Notes: generated from the letters alone by a model not told the origin. A stretch of 27,664 bases of DNA from DASPGX01 sp035620375 (GCA_035620375.1 DASPGX010000013.1:1-27664), one strand, 5' to 3'. Counted from the stretch's first letter, positions 3,782-11,564 are shown. Numbers and translations are program-made.

Positions 3782-5905
3782 ATGGCTACCATCACCCAGA
3801 ACCGCGAGCTCGCAATCGTCGCGGTCTCCGGTCTCAGCTGGCCGACCAAGAGCCGCCAGTACCTGATCGACCTGGTGAAGGAAGTCGTCGCCAAGTCTCA
3901 GGCCAAGTTCGCCATCATCGCCGGCCACACCATCGACGGCAAGTACGTGGAGGCGGAGTTCAAGGCGAAGCTCAAGGAGCATCTCGCCGGGTTCTCGCCG
4001 CGGCTGAAGGGCGAGGCCCTGGAGTGGGAGAAGCAGACGTTCCGGCGCGACTTCATCGCCGACATGGCGAGCGAGCTGAGCGAGGATCTTCCCGTGCTTG
4101 CCAAGGACGTGAACTGGCACATCGCCATCGCCGAGCGCATCTACGACCGGCCCCTGGGCGCCGAAATCCTGGAGAAGCTCCGCGACATGCGGCCCGATGT
4201 GCGCATCATCGGCGAGCGTCAGGAGGACGGGTTCTACGACCGCGAGCCGAAGTTCCCGGTCCAGTTCCCCGGATTCAACGAGATCCGCGTGCTGGTGCCG
4301 CACCGTTCGCCCTGGTTCTCCAAGGTCATCACGAACCTGGTGCAGCGCATCGCCAACGCCTGGTCGCCGCGGACCCTTTCGCCCCGTCCGGACCTCGTCC
4401 TGGCGGGCGCGACCGGAACCGCGACGCACCTGCCGAACCTGGACGGCATCCCGACCATCTCCGTTCCCGCCCTGCACAAGCTCCTGGAGCAGCAGGCGAC
4501 GGAGAACATGGTCGGCGCGACCGTCATCAAGGTCATCGCGAACGGCAAGGAGGGCGTGCGCATCGTCAACGGGGTGTACAACTTCCGGACGGCGGTGTTC
4601 ATGGAGAAGCGCGTCGCCGTGTCCTCCAAGCTGCCGAAGGTGCAGCAGGGGGTCATGTACGCGCTCATCCCGTCCGACGCCAGCTTCAAGACCGTGCTGT
4701 TCCGGATCAACCAGCCGGAGAGCCGCAAGCGGCTGCAGCGCAAGACGAAGTTCACGGACTCCCAGGTCCGCAAGGCCCTGGAGCATCTCATCAAGGGCGG
4801 GTTCATCACCCACTCCAGGAAGTCCAACCGGTACTTCATCAAGAACGAGCTCCGGCGCAACGCGCACATCACGCTGGCTTCGCTGTGGGAGGGCTCCCGT
4901 GCCATCAAGCACGTGGTCTGGTCCTGTCTCCACGGCGGCGCGATGAAGACCCTGTACTTCACGGCTCTGCACGACCTGCCGGAGCTTCTGGTGGACGCGG
5001 ACGCGGCCATCGAGAACGGCGACCTCATGCAGGGCATCGCCCACAACTACCTGACGAACGGCGAGCTCCTGCCCATCGCCAACGGCGTGGACAAGCAGGA
5101 GGTGCTGAACGCGCATATCCGGGCGGCCATCCTCCTGGAGGCGTTCCGCCGGCGTCTGTCGCGCCTGCGCGGCCGGACGACGATGAAGCCCGCAGACGCG
5201 CTGCGTCAGAGCTTCATCCCGTACGTCTACAACCGCGGAAACCACGACAAGTGGGCGCACTACAACAAGGGTGCGATTCCTCTCAAGGGGTTCGACAGCG
5301 AGCTCCGCTCGCTGCTCCGCGAGGGCGTCTACAGCATCTGCCGCGAGCTCGGCGCGGACGTGACCCTGGACCAGGTCCGGGACATCGTCCGTGAGCGCGT
5401 GCTCTGCGTCGGCGACAGCCGCATGGTGGAGCTGGACGGCATCACCGTCGGCATCAAGCACCCGCACAAGAGCCGGACCATCCAGAAGAGCACCCGCATC
5501 CAGCAGGTTGCGGAGTTCATCTGGCAGCGGTTCGTCTTCTACGTGGGTACCGTCGCCAAGAAGAGCACGAGCGTGACCATCGTGTACGTCGCGAACTTCC
5601 ACGAGGCGGCGGCCGCGCACATCACGAAGCTCGGCCAGACGGTCCTGGGGGTCATGACCGGTGCGTACATGTACGACACCGAGTTCGAGAACCACATGGA
5701 CAAGGTCGTGGACCGCGGCCCCGCCGTCGTCCATGCTCACCTGGACGCCGAAGGGCGGCTGCTGTACTCCGAGACGGAGTTCGTCGCCCACATGGTGGAG
5801 TGCGACCGCGAGTTCGTCACCTCGGACCGCCTGGACTCCAAGCAGGTGCTGTCGCGGACCGTCAAGCTTCTGGACCGCATCGGACTGTCGATGGAGTGGC
5901 GGTAA
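3782..5905 (+). CDS. Orphan 707-aa protein with GNHD motif and internal winged helix
   Basis: I do not recognise a named family. G486-N487-H488-D489 in YVYNRGNHDKW is the GNHD block of calcineurin-like metallophosphoesterases. Near the N-terminus AIIAGHTIDGKY (G48-H49) sits where such enzymes have a GD motif, but with His for Asp, and no DxH motif is obvious. VANFHEAAAAH (about 604-613) could supply later His ligands. Residues about 322-360 (TKFTDSQVRKALEHLIKGGF) look like a winged helix. There are no membrane segments and no signal peptide. The start is the ATG after GAGGAGG. In the stretches I read, Lys is AAG and Asn is AAC throughout, unlike most neighbours, suggesting high expression. 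It is a single-gene unit with its own promoter and terminator. A divergent or inactive phosphoesterase is possible but uncertain. Confidence 0.85.
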   Translation: MATITQNRELAIVAVSGLSWPTKSRQYLIDLVKEVVAKSQAKFAIIAGHTIDGKYVEAEFKAKLKEHLAGFSPRLKGEALEWEKQTFRRDFIADMASELSEDLPVLAKDVNWHIAIAERIYDRPLGAEILEKLRDMRPDVRIIGERQEDGFYDREPKFPVQFPGFNEIRVLVPHRSPWFSKVITNLVQRIANAWSPRTLSPRPDLVLAGATGTATHLPNLDGIPTISVPALHKLLEQQATENMVGATVIKVIANGKEGVRIVNGVYNFRTAVFMEKRVAVSSKLPKVQQGVMYALIPSDASFKTVLFRINQPESRKRLQRKTKFTDSQVRKALEHLIKGGFITHSRKSNRYFIKNELRRNAHITLASLWEGSRAIKHVVWSCLHGGAMKTLYFTALHDLPELLVDADAAIENGDLMQGIAHNYLTNGELLPIANGVDKQEVLNAHIRAAILLEAFRRRLSRLRGRTTMKPADALRQSFIPYVYNRGNHDKWAHYNKGAIPLKGFDSELRSLLREGVYSICRELGADVTLDQVRDIVRERVLCVGDSRMVELDGITVGIKHPHKSRTIQKSTRIQQVAEFIWQRFVFYVGTVAKKSTSVTIVYVANFHEAAAAHITKLGQTVLGVMTGAYMYDTEFENHMDKVVDRGPAVVHAHLDAEGRLLYSETEFVAHMVECDREFVTSDRLDSKQVLSRTVKLLDRIGLSMEWR

Positions 5906-5911
5906 GATTCG

Positions 5912-5945
5912 GGCCTCATCCCTCCGGGGGTGAGGCCTTTTTCCT
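5912..5945 (+). terminator. Terminator of the 707-aa orphan
   Basis: GGCCTCA, then CCC/GGG inside, pairs with TGAGGCC and is followed by a T run ending near 5942. It starts 6 nt after the stop codon. Confidence 0.9.
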
Positions 5946-5953
5946 TATTATTC

Positions 5954-5982
5954 TTGACGGGAGCAATGGCGGACGATAGGAT
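5954..5982 (+). promoter_or_regulatory. Promoter of the MerR-like gene
   Basis: TTGACG (5954-5959), a 17-bp spacer and TAGGAT (5977-5982), 26 nt before the ATG. Confidence 0.6.
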
Positions 5983-6008
5983 GCCGGCGTAGGTTACTAC
6001 ACATTAGT

Positions 6009-6227
6009 ATGCCCAAGAAATATCTTCTCGTGACTGAGGTGGCGCGTCTGCTGGGCGTGACACCGCTTACCATCCGCAACTGGGACGCCAAGGGAAAGCT
6101 CACGGCGTACCGGCACCCGGTGAACAATTACCGGATGTACAAGGTGGAAGACGTTGAGGCTCTTATGCGGGCGATAGAACGCAGTAAGGAGCGTCCCCGG
6201 CGGTACAAAATCGACATCAGCGGTTAG
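6009..6227 (+). CDS. Small MerR/excisionase-type DNA-binding protein
   Basis: The 72-aa protein is little more than one winged helix-turn-helix: KYLLVTEVARLLGVTPLTIRNWDAKGKLTAYRHPVNNYRMYKVEDVEALM. This fits the MerR-like helix-turn-helix seen in BldC and excisionase proteins, with the wing at YRHPVNNYRMY. It has no effector or dimerisation domain. It is a single-gene unit between two terminators. No integrase lies nearby, so a chromosomal transcription regulator is more likely than a phage excisionase. The target is unknown. There is no clear Shine-Dalgarno before the ATG. Confidence 0.85.
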   Translation: MPKKYLLVTEVARLLGVTPLTIRNWDAKGKLTAYRHPVNNYRMYKVEDVEALMRAIERSKERPRRYKIDISG

Positions 6228-6232
6228 CCGCG

Positions 6233-6263
6233 ACAACAGACACCGGACGACGGTGTCTGTTGT
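6233..6263 (+). terminator. Terminator of the MerR-like gene
   Basis: ACAACAGACACCG pairs perfectly with CGGTGTCTGTTGT around GACGA, followed by ATTTC. The stem starts 6 nt after the stop codon. Confidence 0.8.
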
Positions 6264-6294
6264 ATTTCGTCCACATGCCCCCGTATTCCGCCTA

Positions 6295-6376
6295 TGCTAT
6301 GCTGTGAGGGTATTTAGCGGCGGAATGACCCTTGCCGGTTGTCCGGAACGCGCACAGCCGGGGACGTTCATTCCGC
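6295..6376 (+). promoter_or_regulatory. Promoter and structured 5' leader of the O-antigen-ligase-like/TPR gene
   Basis: An extended -10, TGC-TATGCT, lies at 6295-6303 with no convincing -35. The following leader of about 80 nt contains long-range stem GCGGAATGA (6320-6328) with TCATTCCGC (6368-6376), enclosing CCGG/CCGG pairings. No Shine-Dalgarno precedes the ATG at 6388. This is one of the few long leaders here; its regulatory role is inferred. Confidence 0.5.
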
Positions 6377-6387
6377 ATTGAGTCAGT

Positions 6388-8919
6388 ATGGATAATCCGT
6401 TTGTTCCCGGTGGTCGGAACCCGGCGCCGGACGAGTCTACCGGCGATGCCGTACTTGCGGCTTCGCGTGAGGACGGTTTGGTCAGCGGCAGTATGTATGA
6501 ACGTGTCGCACAAATCGCCGTGTACCTGGCGGTCGTGTGTATGCCGTTGTTGTATCTGCCCTGGACCTCAAGCGTCCTTGAGCTGAACAAGCAACTGGCG
6601 CTGGTTGCGCTCGCCGGAATCGCGCTGGTCGTGTGGCTTCTGGGCATCGTCGTCTCCGGCACGATGCGTTTCCGCGTCTCTCCCTTGGATAAGGGGGTGT
6701 TGGCGCTCGTGGTCGCGGTTGGCGCGTCTGCTATCGCCGCCGTTTCACGCACCAAGGCCCTGTTCGGCGTCAACGTGAGTCTCAGCGGCGCGTTCATCAC
6801 GGTTCTCGCGTTGGCGGTCCTGTATCTGGTTGCGGTGAACGTATTCCAGGACCGCGGCAAAATGCTCCGCCGTGCCTTGGTGGGCGCCGGAGCGCTGGCG
6901 TTGCTTCTGGGACTGTTCCAGATGCTGACGGTCTACTTCCTCCCGGGTTCGTTTACGCATTCACGCGCGTTCAATACCGTCGGCTCGCTCAATGCTTTGG
7001 GCGTACTGGCGGCGGTCCTGCTTCCGCTGTTCACCAAGGGTACCCCGCGGGGATGGGGTAAGGCCGGTCTGGTCGTGTCCTGGGCGGGCGTCGTGCTCTC
7101 CCTGGCGATTCTCGCAATCCTGAACTGGTGGATTCTCTGGGCGGTCGCGCTGGCGGGCATGCTTGCGATGATCGGTTTTGACAGCGTCAACAGCGTGCAG
7201 ATGAGCGCGGATTACGGCGGCGTAAGCCGCAAGGGCCGGTTCGCGATGTCGCGGTTCATCGTTCCCATGGCGGTCATCGTCCTCGGCGCGTTCCTTCTGC
7301 TCGTCAGGTTCAATCTCACTGCGGTGAAGAGCCAGTTCCCGGTTGAGATTGCCCCGTCGTTCTCCCTCTCCTGGGACATCACCCGTGCGGTGATCGGTCA
7401 GGACCTGCTCTTCGGGTACGGTCCGGAGGCGTATTCGGTTGCGTTCGACCAGTTCGGCGCCGGACAACTGCGCAACACCCAGCTGTCGGGCCTGCGGTTC
7501 TTTGACGGAACCTCCGAGTTCTTCACGATGACCGTCACCGGCGGCCTCATTGCGGTGCTGGCGCTCGCGGTCCTGCTCTGGACGCTGGTGCAGGCGGTCG
7601 CGCGTTTCGGCGGAGCGCTTTCGTCCCGTCTGGGAAGCAAGGACGGCGGCTATGAGGCGATGGAATCCTCGGGCGTGATGTCGGCCACGGTGGCGATGAC
7701 AGCGGCCTTGTTCCTGTACCCGTTCAACATGGCGCTGATGGGCGTCTGGTTTGCGCTTCTTGCGCTGTCCGCGCTCGTGGTGTCCGGGGACCGTGCGTAC
7801 GAGATTGATATCGAATCGAAACCCGCGTTCTCGCTTTCCGCGTCGCTGGGCTTCATCGTTTCGCTCATCGTGGTGCTTGCGGGCGTATACTTCGTGTCCG
7901 TTTCGTACCTTGCCGACGTGTCCTATGCCCGCGCGGCGCAGGCCGAGAACGCATCCGCCGCCCTGGACCATATGGCGCGGGCGGTTTCTCTGGACGGTTC
8001 CCGGGACCGGTATTTCCGCGATGCGTCCCAGCTGACCCTTCAGGTGCTCCGCGAGGAAATCGCCAGGCAGGACGACGACCCGCAGCGCGCCGCCCGCGTG
8101 CAGAACCTCGTCGCATCCGCCGTGCAGCTTGCACAGCGGGCGACCGAGCTGCAGCCGCGCGAGGCGCTGAACTGGGCGAACCTCGCATCGGTCTACCGTT
8201 CCATGACGGGACTCGTGCAGGACGTTGAACAGCTTGCGGAGGAAGCATACGCCCGCGCGTCCGAACTGCGTCCCGGCGACCCGACCTTCGACAACCAGGT
8301 CGGCGCCATGTGGCTTGCTCGCGCTGACCTGATTGCGCAGGTGGCGCAGTCGGCGACCGGCGAGAACCGGACGCGGCTTGCGGAGCAGTATGATGAATCC
8401 CTGGAACGTGCGGAGGCGGCATTCAGCCGTGCGCTGGAGAAGGCTCCCGCGTACGGGCTGGCCATCTACAACCGTGCGGCGGTGTATGACCGGCAGGGAA
8501 ACATCAGCGAAGCAATCGCCGATATCGAGCGCATCGTGCCCGCGAACGCGAACCTGCCGAGCCTGATGTTTGAACTGGGCATCCTGTACCTGCGCGCGGG
8601 CCGGAACGACGACGCTCTGGCGGCGATGCAGCGGGCGGTTCTGCTGGCTCCGCAGTACGCCAACGCGCGCTGGTACTTCGCCCTGCTGCTTGAGGAGCGC
8701 GGTGAGATTGAGGCGGCCATCGCCAACCTGCGCGAGATTGAAAAGAACAACCCCGACCACCCCGTCCTTCTGGAGAAGATTTCCCAGCTGGGGGCGGTCC
8801 CGCCCGTCGTTTCCGACGAGGATGTTGTGGACCAGGAGCCGCTGGACGTCGGCAATGAACTTCCGGCTGATGCCGCTCCCGGGACAACGGACGAAGGCGG
8901 TGAGGAAGCCGCCCAGTAG
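6388..8919 (+). CDS. O-antigen-ligase-like membrane protein fused to TPR repeats
   Basis: The 843-aa protein has two halves. Residues about 45-510 hold roughly a dozen hydrophobic segments, including AFNTVGSLNALGVLAAVLLPLF, which resembles the GNPN-type loop of the Wzy/WaaL family, and a large loop around 300-370 with WDITRAVIGQDLLFGYGPEAY. Residues about 510-800 carry several TPR-type helical pairs (ELQPREALNWANLASVY, ALEKAPAYGLAIYNRAAVYD, LMFELGILYLRAGRNDDALAAM). The C-terminus is acidic. Wzy/WaaL proteins polymerise or ligate glycans at the outer face of the membrane. The fold assignment is fair, but the substrate is unknown. Surface glycan or protein glycosylation is my inference. mltG follows 65 nt later under its own promoter. 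Confidence 0.8.
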   Translation: MDNPFVPGGRNPAPDESTGDAVLAASREDGLVSGSMYERVAQIAVYLAVVCMPLLYLPWTSSVLELNKQLALVALAGIALVVWLLGIVVSGTMRFRVSPLDKGVLALVVAVGASAIAAVSRTKALFGVNVSLSGAFITVLALAVLYLVAVNVFQDRGKMLRRALVGAGALALLLGLFQMLTVYFLPGSFTHSRAFNTVGSLNALGVLAAVLLPLFTKGTPRGWGKAGLVVSWAGVVLSLAILAILNWWILWAVALAGMLAMIGFDSVNSVQMSADYGGVSRKGRFAMSRFIVPMAVIVLGAFLLLVRFNLTAVKSQFPVEIAPSFSLSWDITRAVIGQDLLFGYGPEAYSVAFDQFGAGQLRNTQLSGLRFFDGTSEFFTMTVTGGLIAVLALAVLLWTLVQAVARFGGALSSRLGSKDGGYEAMESSGVMSATVAMTAALFLYPFNMALMGVWFALLALSALVVSGDRAYEIDIESKPAFSLSASLGFIVSLIVVLAGVYFVSVSYLADVSYARAAQAENASAALDHMARAVSLDGSRDRYFRDASQLTLQVLREEIARQDDDPQRAARVQNLVASAVQLAQRATELQPREALNWANLASVYRSMTGLVQDVEQLAEEAYARASELRPGDPTFDNQVGAMWLARADLIAQVAQSATGENRTRLAEQYDESLERAEAAFSRALEKAPAYGLAIYNRAAVYDRQGNISEAIADIERIVPANANLPSLMFELGILYLRAGRNDDALAAMQRAVLLAPQYANARWYFALLLEERGEIEAAIANLREIEKNNPDHPVLLEKISQLGAVPPVVSDEDVVDQEPLDVGNELPADAAPGTTDEGGEEAAQ

Positions 8920-8949
8920 TCCGGACTTGTTTCGGGCTTGCCGAGGGAC

Positions 8950-8978
8950 TTGTCCCGGGCGCAGCCGAGGGATACAAT
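8950..8978 (+). promoter_or_regulatory. Promoter of mltG
   Basis: TTGTCC (8950-8955), a 17-bp spacer and TACAAT (8973-8978). The -10 ends only 6 nt before the ATG, so the predicted transcript begins at the start codon. Confidence 0.75.
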
Positions 8979-8984
8979 TGGCGG

Positions 8985-9962
8985 ATGGAATTCGCGGATA
9001 CCATACTCCGGTACCGCACCCGAACGGTCGCCGTCATCGCGGCGGCTGTTTGCGTCGGTATCGTCGCCATGGCGGTGTATTTGGTTGCCCCGTCGGACAC
9101 GTCCGGCGCGGAGCGCGAGGTCGTAATTCCTGCCGGTTCGGGCGCTCGGGCTATCGCGGCCATTCTGGACCGGGAGGACATCATACGGAGTCCGCTCGGT
9201 TTCTCGCTCTACGCGGGGATAACCGGCCGTGACGATTCGCTGAAAGCGGGCAGGTACGTCCTGTGTCCGTGCATGTCCGTGCCCGAGCTGGTCGGCATCA
9301 TCGCCTCGGGCCGCGGATTGTCGGATGACATCGTCGTCACGGTTCCGGAGGGAATGAACATCTGGGATATCGACCGTCTCCTGACGGGGCAGAATCTGCT
9401 TGGCGCGGTTCCCGGGTCGTTCAGCGGACCGTATCTGGCCAGCGACGGCCGGTATTTCCCCGATTCGTATCGTTTGGACAAGAATGCGACGGTCGCGGAC
9501 CTTGCCGACCGCATGTATGGGGAGTTCTTGGAACGCGCATCGGAGTACACCGATGAACAGGTCATCGTTGCCTCCATGCTGGAAAAGGAGGCCAAGAGCG
9601 CCGACGACATGGCGCTGGTCGCGGGTATCATATACCGGCGCATGGAAATCGGCATGCTTCTGCAGATTGACGCGACGGTGGCGTACGGCTGGTGTCTGCG
9701 CCGCGGTACGGCGCAGTGTGACGTAACGCTCGCCCCTATTGCCACGGAAATCAGGGTGGACGGGCCGTACAACTCGTACATCAGGGCGGGACTCCCGCCC
9801 GGTCCCATCAGTAATCCGGGCCTCAAAGCCCTTGAGGCCGCCGCGAATCCGCGCGACTCCGAATACCTGTTCTATCTCTCCACCCGCGACGGCTCGGAGC
9901 TCATTTTCTCCCGGACGGCAGAGGAACATCTGGAGAACCGGCGGAAGCACCTCGGTTTCTGA
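8985..9962 (+). CDS. mltG: Endolytic murein transglycosylase, MltG/YceG family
   Basis: MltG cuts nascent peptidoglycan strands at the membrane and releases them from synthesis. The 325-aa product has one N-terminal membrane segment (about residues 15-35). A LysM-like region follows (about 44-125, with LKAGRYVLCPCMSVPELVGIIASG). The catalytic domain contains ASMLEKEA (E200 aligns with the catalytic Glu), IYRRMEIGMLLQIDATVAYG, YNSYIRAGLPPGPISNPGLKAL and a C-terminal FSRTAEEHLENRRK. Length is normal. The ATG is 6 nt after the -10 with no Shine-Dalgarno, so expression is probably leaderless. It is the only murein hydrolase in the window and fits functionally with the ftsI/murF cluster. Confidence 0.93.
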   Translation: MEFADTILRYRTRTVAVIAAAVCVGIVAMAVYLVAPSDTSGAEREVVIPAGSGARAIAAILDREDIIRSPLGFSLYAGITGRDDSLKAGRYVLCPCMSVPELVGIIASGRGLSDDIVVTVPEGMNIWDIDRLLTGQNLLGAVPGSFSGPYLASDGRYFPDSYRLDKNATVADLADRMYGEFLERASEYTDEQVIVASMLEKEAKSADDMALVAGIIYRRMEIGMLLQIDATVAYGWCLRRGTAQCDVTLAPIATEIRVDGPYNSYIRAGLPPGPISNPGLKALEAAANPRDSEYLFYLSTRDGSELIFSRTAEEHLENRRKHLGF

Positions 9963-9966
9963 GGAC

Positions 9967-9995
9967 TTGAGTAAGTGGTTGGATTGTTGTATAGT
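9967..9995 (+). promoter_or_regulatory. Promoter of the small-gene pair
   Basis: TTGAGT (9967-9972), a 17-bp spacer and TATAGT (9990-9995). The short leader holds the self-complementary CCTCCGGAGG, which contains the Shine-Dalgarno of the next gene and might sequester it. Confidence 0.7.
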
Positions 9996-10015
9996 AGCAC
10001 CTCCGGAGGGTGAGG

Positions 10016-10234
10016 ATGCTCATTTATATCGTCGGTTGGGCAGCACTCGGGCTGCTCGGATGGGGCTGGATGAACTTCTCGGCATTCAGGCACGAAGGAC
10101 CGGAGGCCGATGCGGATCCTGCGAAGCGGAAGATGTTCTGGGTCGCGCTCGCCATCGGGCCATTCATGATCGTGGTGAACTGGCTCATCTCGCGTGAGCA
10201 AGGTGTGTACTACTGGGGTCTGCGGTTCCGCTGA
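10016..10234 (+). CDS. Small two-helix membrane protein
   Basis: The 72-aa protein has two hydrophobic helices: about residues 2-20 (LIYIVGWAALGLLGWGW) and 44-58 (FWVALAIGPFMIVVNWLI), joined by a charged loop (RHEGPEADADPAKRK). I recognise no family. I take the ATG at 10016 because GGAGG lies 6 nt upstream; the in-frame GTG at 10010 directly abuts the GGAGG and is too close to use it. It shares TGATG with the next gene, so the two are translationally coupled. Confidence 0.7.
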   Translation: MLIYIVGWAALGLLGWGWMNFSAFRHEGPEADADPAKRKMFWVALAIGPFMIVVNWLISREQGVYYWGLRFR

Positions 10235-10458
10235 TGCCCGAGACAAACGCTGAGCGGCTCCGGAGACTGATTCGTCTGCTGCCGGTGGACGATGTTCAAC
10301 TGGGTGCGGCGCTGGCAGGCGCAGGGCGCCTTTCGGACGAAAGGGCAGAGGAGTTGGCGGACCGGCTTCAGGAGATATATGACCGTCTGCCGGTCATCCT
10401 GGAGCAGCTGGAAGAAGCCCGGACGCGGACATCGCATCGGGTCAGGGGGAAGAAATAG
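10234..10458 (+). CDS. Small helical protein of unknown function
   Basis: The 74-aa soluble protein is predicted all-helical and charged, with Leu spacing suggesting coiled coil in RAEELADRLQEIYDRLPVILEQLEEA and a basic C-terminus, RTSHRVRGKK. Its ATG overlaps the stop of the upstream membrane-protein gene (TGATG). The pair ends at a terminator whose T-tract doubles as the -35 region of rplJ. I recognise no family. Confidence 0.65.
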   Translation: MPETNAERLRRLIRLLPVDDVQLGAALAGAGRLSDERAEELADRLQEIYDRLPVILEQLEEARTRTSHRVRGKK

Positions 10459-10467
10459 CGGCGATGG

Positions 10468-10494
10468 GAGCGGGGAAACCCGCTCTTTACTTTT
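10468..10494 (+). terminator. Terminator of the small-gene pair
   Basis: GAGCGGG (10468-10474) pairs with CCCGCTC (10479-10485) around GAAA, followed by TTTACTTTT. The T-tract contains the rplJ -35 box, so termination and initiation signals are interleaved. Confidence 0.8.
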
Positions 10495-10513
10495 CCGGGT
10501 ATTCTGCTATATT
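10486..10513 (+). promoter_or_regulatory. Promoter of rplJ-rplL
   Basis: TTTACT (10486-10491), a 16-bp spacer ending in TGC, and TATATT (10508-10513). Confidence 0.7.
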
Positions 10514-10519
10514 GTGCGC

Positions 10520-10633
10520 AATCCGTAGACAGGGCGCACTCATAAGACGCCCCGAGGTGAACCCGAAGGCAATGTGCCGAGGGCTCAGGTCGATCTGCGG
10601 TGAGCAGATTTTTTTGTTTATCTGCCACAAACC
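10520..10633 (+). promoter_or_regulatory. L10 leader (ribosomal protein leader)
   Basis: The roughly 110-nt leader before rplJ carries the conserved blocks of the bacterial L10 leader: CCGTAGACAGG near 10532, then GACGCCCCGAGGTGAACCCG, and TGCCGAGGGC near 10575. In other bacteria L10(L12)4 binds this kink-turn fold and represses its own operon. Here the fold is followed at once by an intrinsic terminator hairpin, so control is probably by premature termination. Confidence 0.8.
10593..10616 (+). terminator. Attenuator in the rplJ leader
   Basis: ATCTGC (10593-10598) pairs with GCAGAT (10604-10609) around GGTGA and is followed by seven T residues, 18 nt before the rplJ ATG. It must be read through to express rplJ-rplL, which makes it a regulated terminator. 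Confidence 0.75.
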
Positions 10634-11155
10634 ATGAAGACAAAAGAACAGAAGAAGGATTCAATCGATGCCCTGGAAAAGGCGCTGCCTGACGCTGCCA
10701 TCACCGTTTTCACGACGTTCGCTCGGGCGGGGGAGCCGGGACTGTCCGTCGCCCAGCTGCAGGAGCTCAAGCGCTCCCTGCGCAAGGAAGGCGGCAAATA
10801 CCTGGTCGCCAAGAAAACGCTCGTGGACAAGGCGCTGGCGGACCTGAAGTACGACGGCATCGACGTGTTCGGCATGGAGGGTTCCCTCGGTCTTGTGCTC
10901 GCCAGCGGCGACGCGTATGCGGTCGCCAAGACGCTGCACAAGTTCGCCAAGGACAACCCCGCCCTGAAGCTGTTCGTCGCGTACAGCGACGGACATGCGC
11001 TGACGCACGAGGAGTTGTTGGAGATGGCCACGATGCCGTCCCGCGACGAACTTATCGCGCGCCTGTTGGGCATGCTGAACTATCCGCTTTCCTCGCTGGC
11101 AATCGTGCTGAACCAGGTCGCCAAGCAGAAGGAAGGGGACGTAGCAAACGCGTAA
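10634..11155 (+). CDS. rplJ: Ribosomal protein uL10 (stalk base)
   Basis: uL10 anchors the L7/L12 stalk to 23S rRNA. The 173-aa product starts MKTKEQKKDSIDALEKAL. It contains LSVAQLQELKRSLRKEGGKYLVAKKTLVDKAL (family pattern for the rRNA-binding region), a middle domain LVLASGDAYAVAKTLHKFAKDN, and a C-terminal helix NYPLSSLAIVLNQVAKQKEGD that docks L12 dimers. Length is usual. rplL follows after 10 nt. The common upstream rplK-rplA pair is not here; the operon begins at this gene behind an L10 leader with attenuator. Confidence 0.96.
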   Translation: MKTKEQKKDSIDALEKALPDAAITVFTTFARAGEPGLSVAQLQELKRSLRKEGGKYLVAKKTLVDKALADLKYDGIDVFGMEGSLGLVLASGDAYAVAKTLHKFAKDNPALKLFVAYSDGHALTHEELLEMATMPSRDELIARLLGMLNYPLSSLAIVLNQVAKQKEGDVANA

Positions 11156-11165
11156 CCAATCATCA

Positions 11166-11534
11166 ATGGACACTGCACAGTTCATCGAGCAAGTGGAGAA
11201 GATGAGCGCCGCCGAGCTGAACGCTCTGGTCAAGGCGCTTGAGGAGAAGTTCGGCGTGTCGGCCGCGGCATTCGCGGCGGCGGCCCCGGCGGCCGGCGGC
11301 GCGGCGGGCGGCGAGGAAGAGAAGGACGAATTCACCATCGTTCTGAAGACCGCGGGTGACCAGAAGATTCAGGTCATCAAGGTTCTCAAGGAAATCACCG
11401 GTCTCGGCCTCAAGGAGGTCAAGGAGATGACCGACAAGGAGGGTTCGGTGGTTAAGGAGGGAGTGAAGAAGGCTGACGCCGAGGAGTTCAAGAAGAAGTT
11501 GCAGGAGGCGGGTGCAACCGTTGAGCTCAAGTAG
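11166..11534 (+). CDS. rplL: Ribosomal protein bL12 (L7/L12)
   Basis: The flexible stalk protein recruits translational GTPases. The 122-aa product has an N-terminal dimerisation and L10-binding region (MDTAQFIEQVEKMSAAELNALVKALEEKFGV), an Ala/Gly-rich hinge (about residues 36-52), and the globular C-terminal domain (EKDEFTIVLKTAGDQKIQVIKVLKEITGLGLKEVKEMTD to AGATVELK). The family K-x-x-Lxxx-P segment is altered here: DKEGSVVKEG replaces the usual Pro-containing linker before VKEG. It is followed by a strong terminator. As in other bacteria, several copies per ribosome are expected. Confidence 0.97.
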   Translation: MDTAQFIEQVEKMSAAELNALVKALEEKFGVSAAAFAAAAPAAGGAAGGEEEKDEFTIVLKTAGDQKIQVIKVLKEITGLGLKEVKEMTDKEGSVVKEGVKKADAEEFKKKLQEAGATVELK

Positions 11535-11564
11535 CTCCGAGCGTGTCCCTCTTCGGGACCATGT

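Noticed and set aside
3758..5791. A 677-codon open frame on the minus strand opposite the orphan gene
   Set aside because: It mirrors the real gene in the GC-biased antisense frame, has a His/Val/Arg/Asp-rich composition without any domain, and lacks promoter and ribosome-binding signals. Similar long shadows at 6961-8760, 8466-9950 and 3739-5394 were dropped for the same reason.
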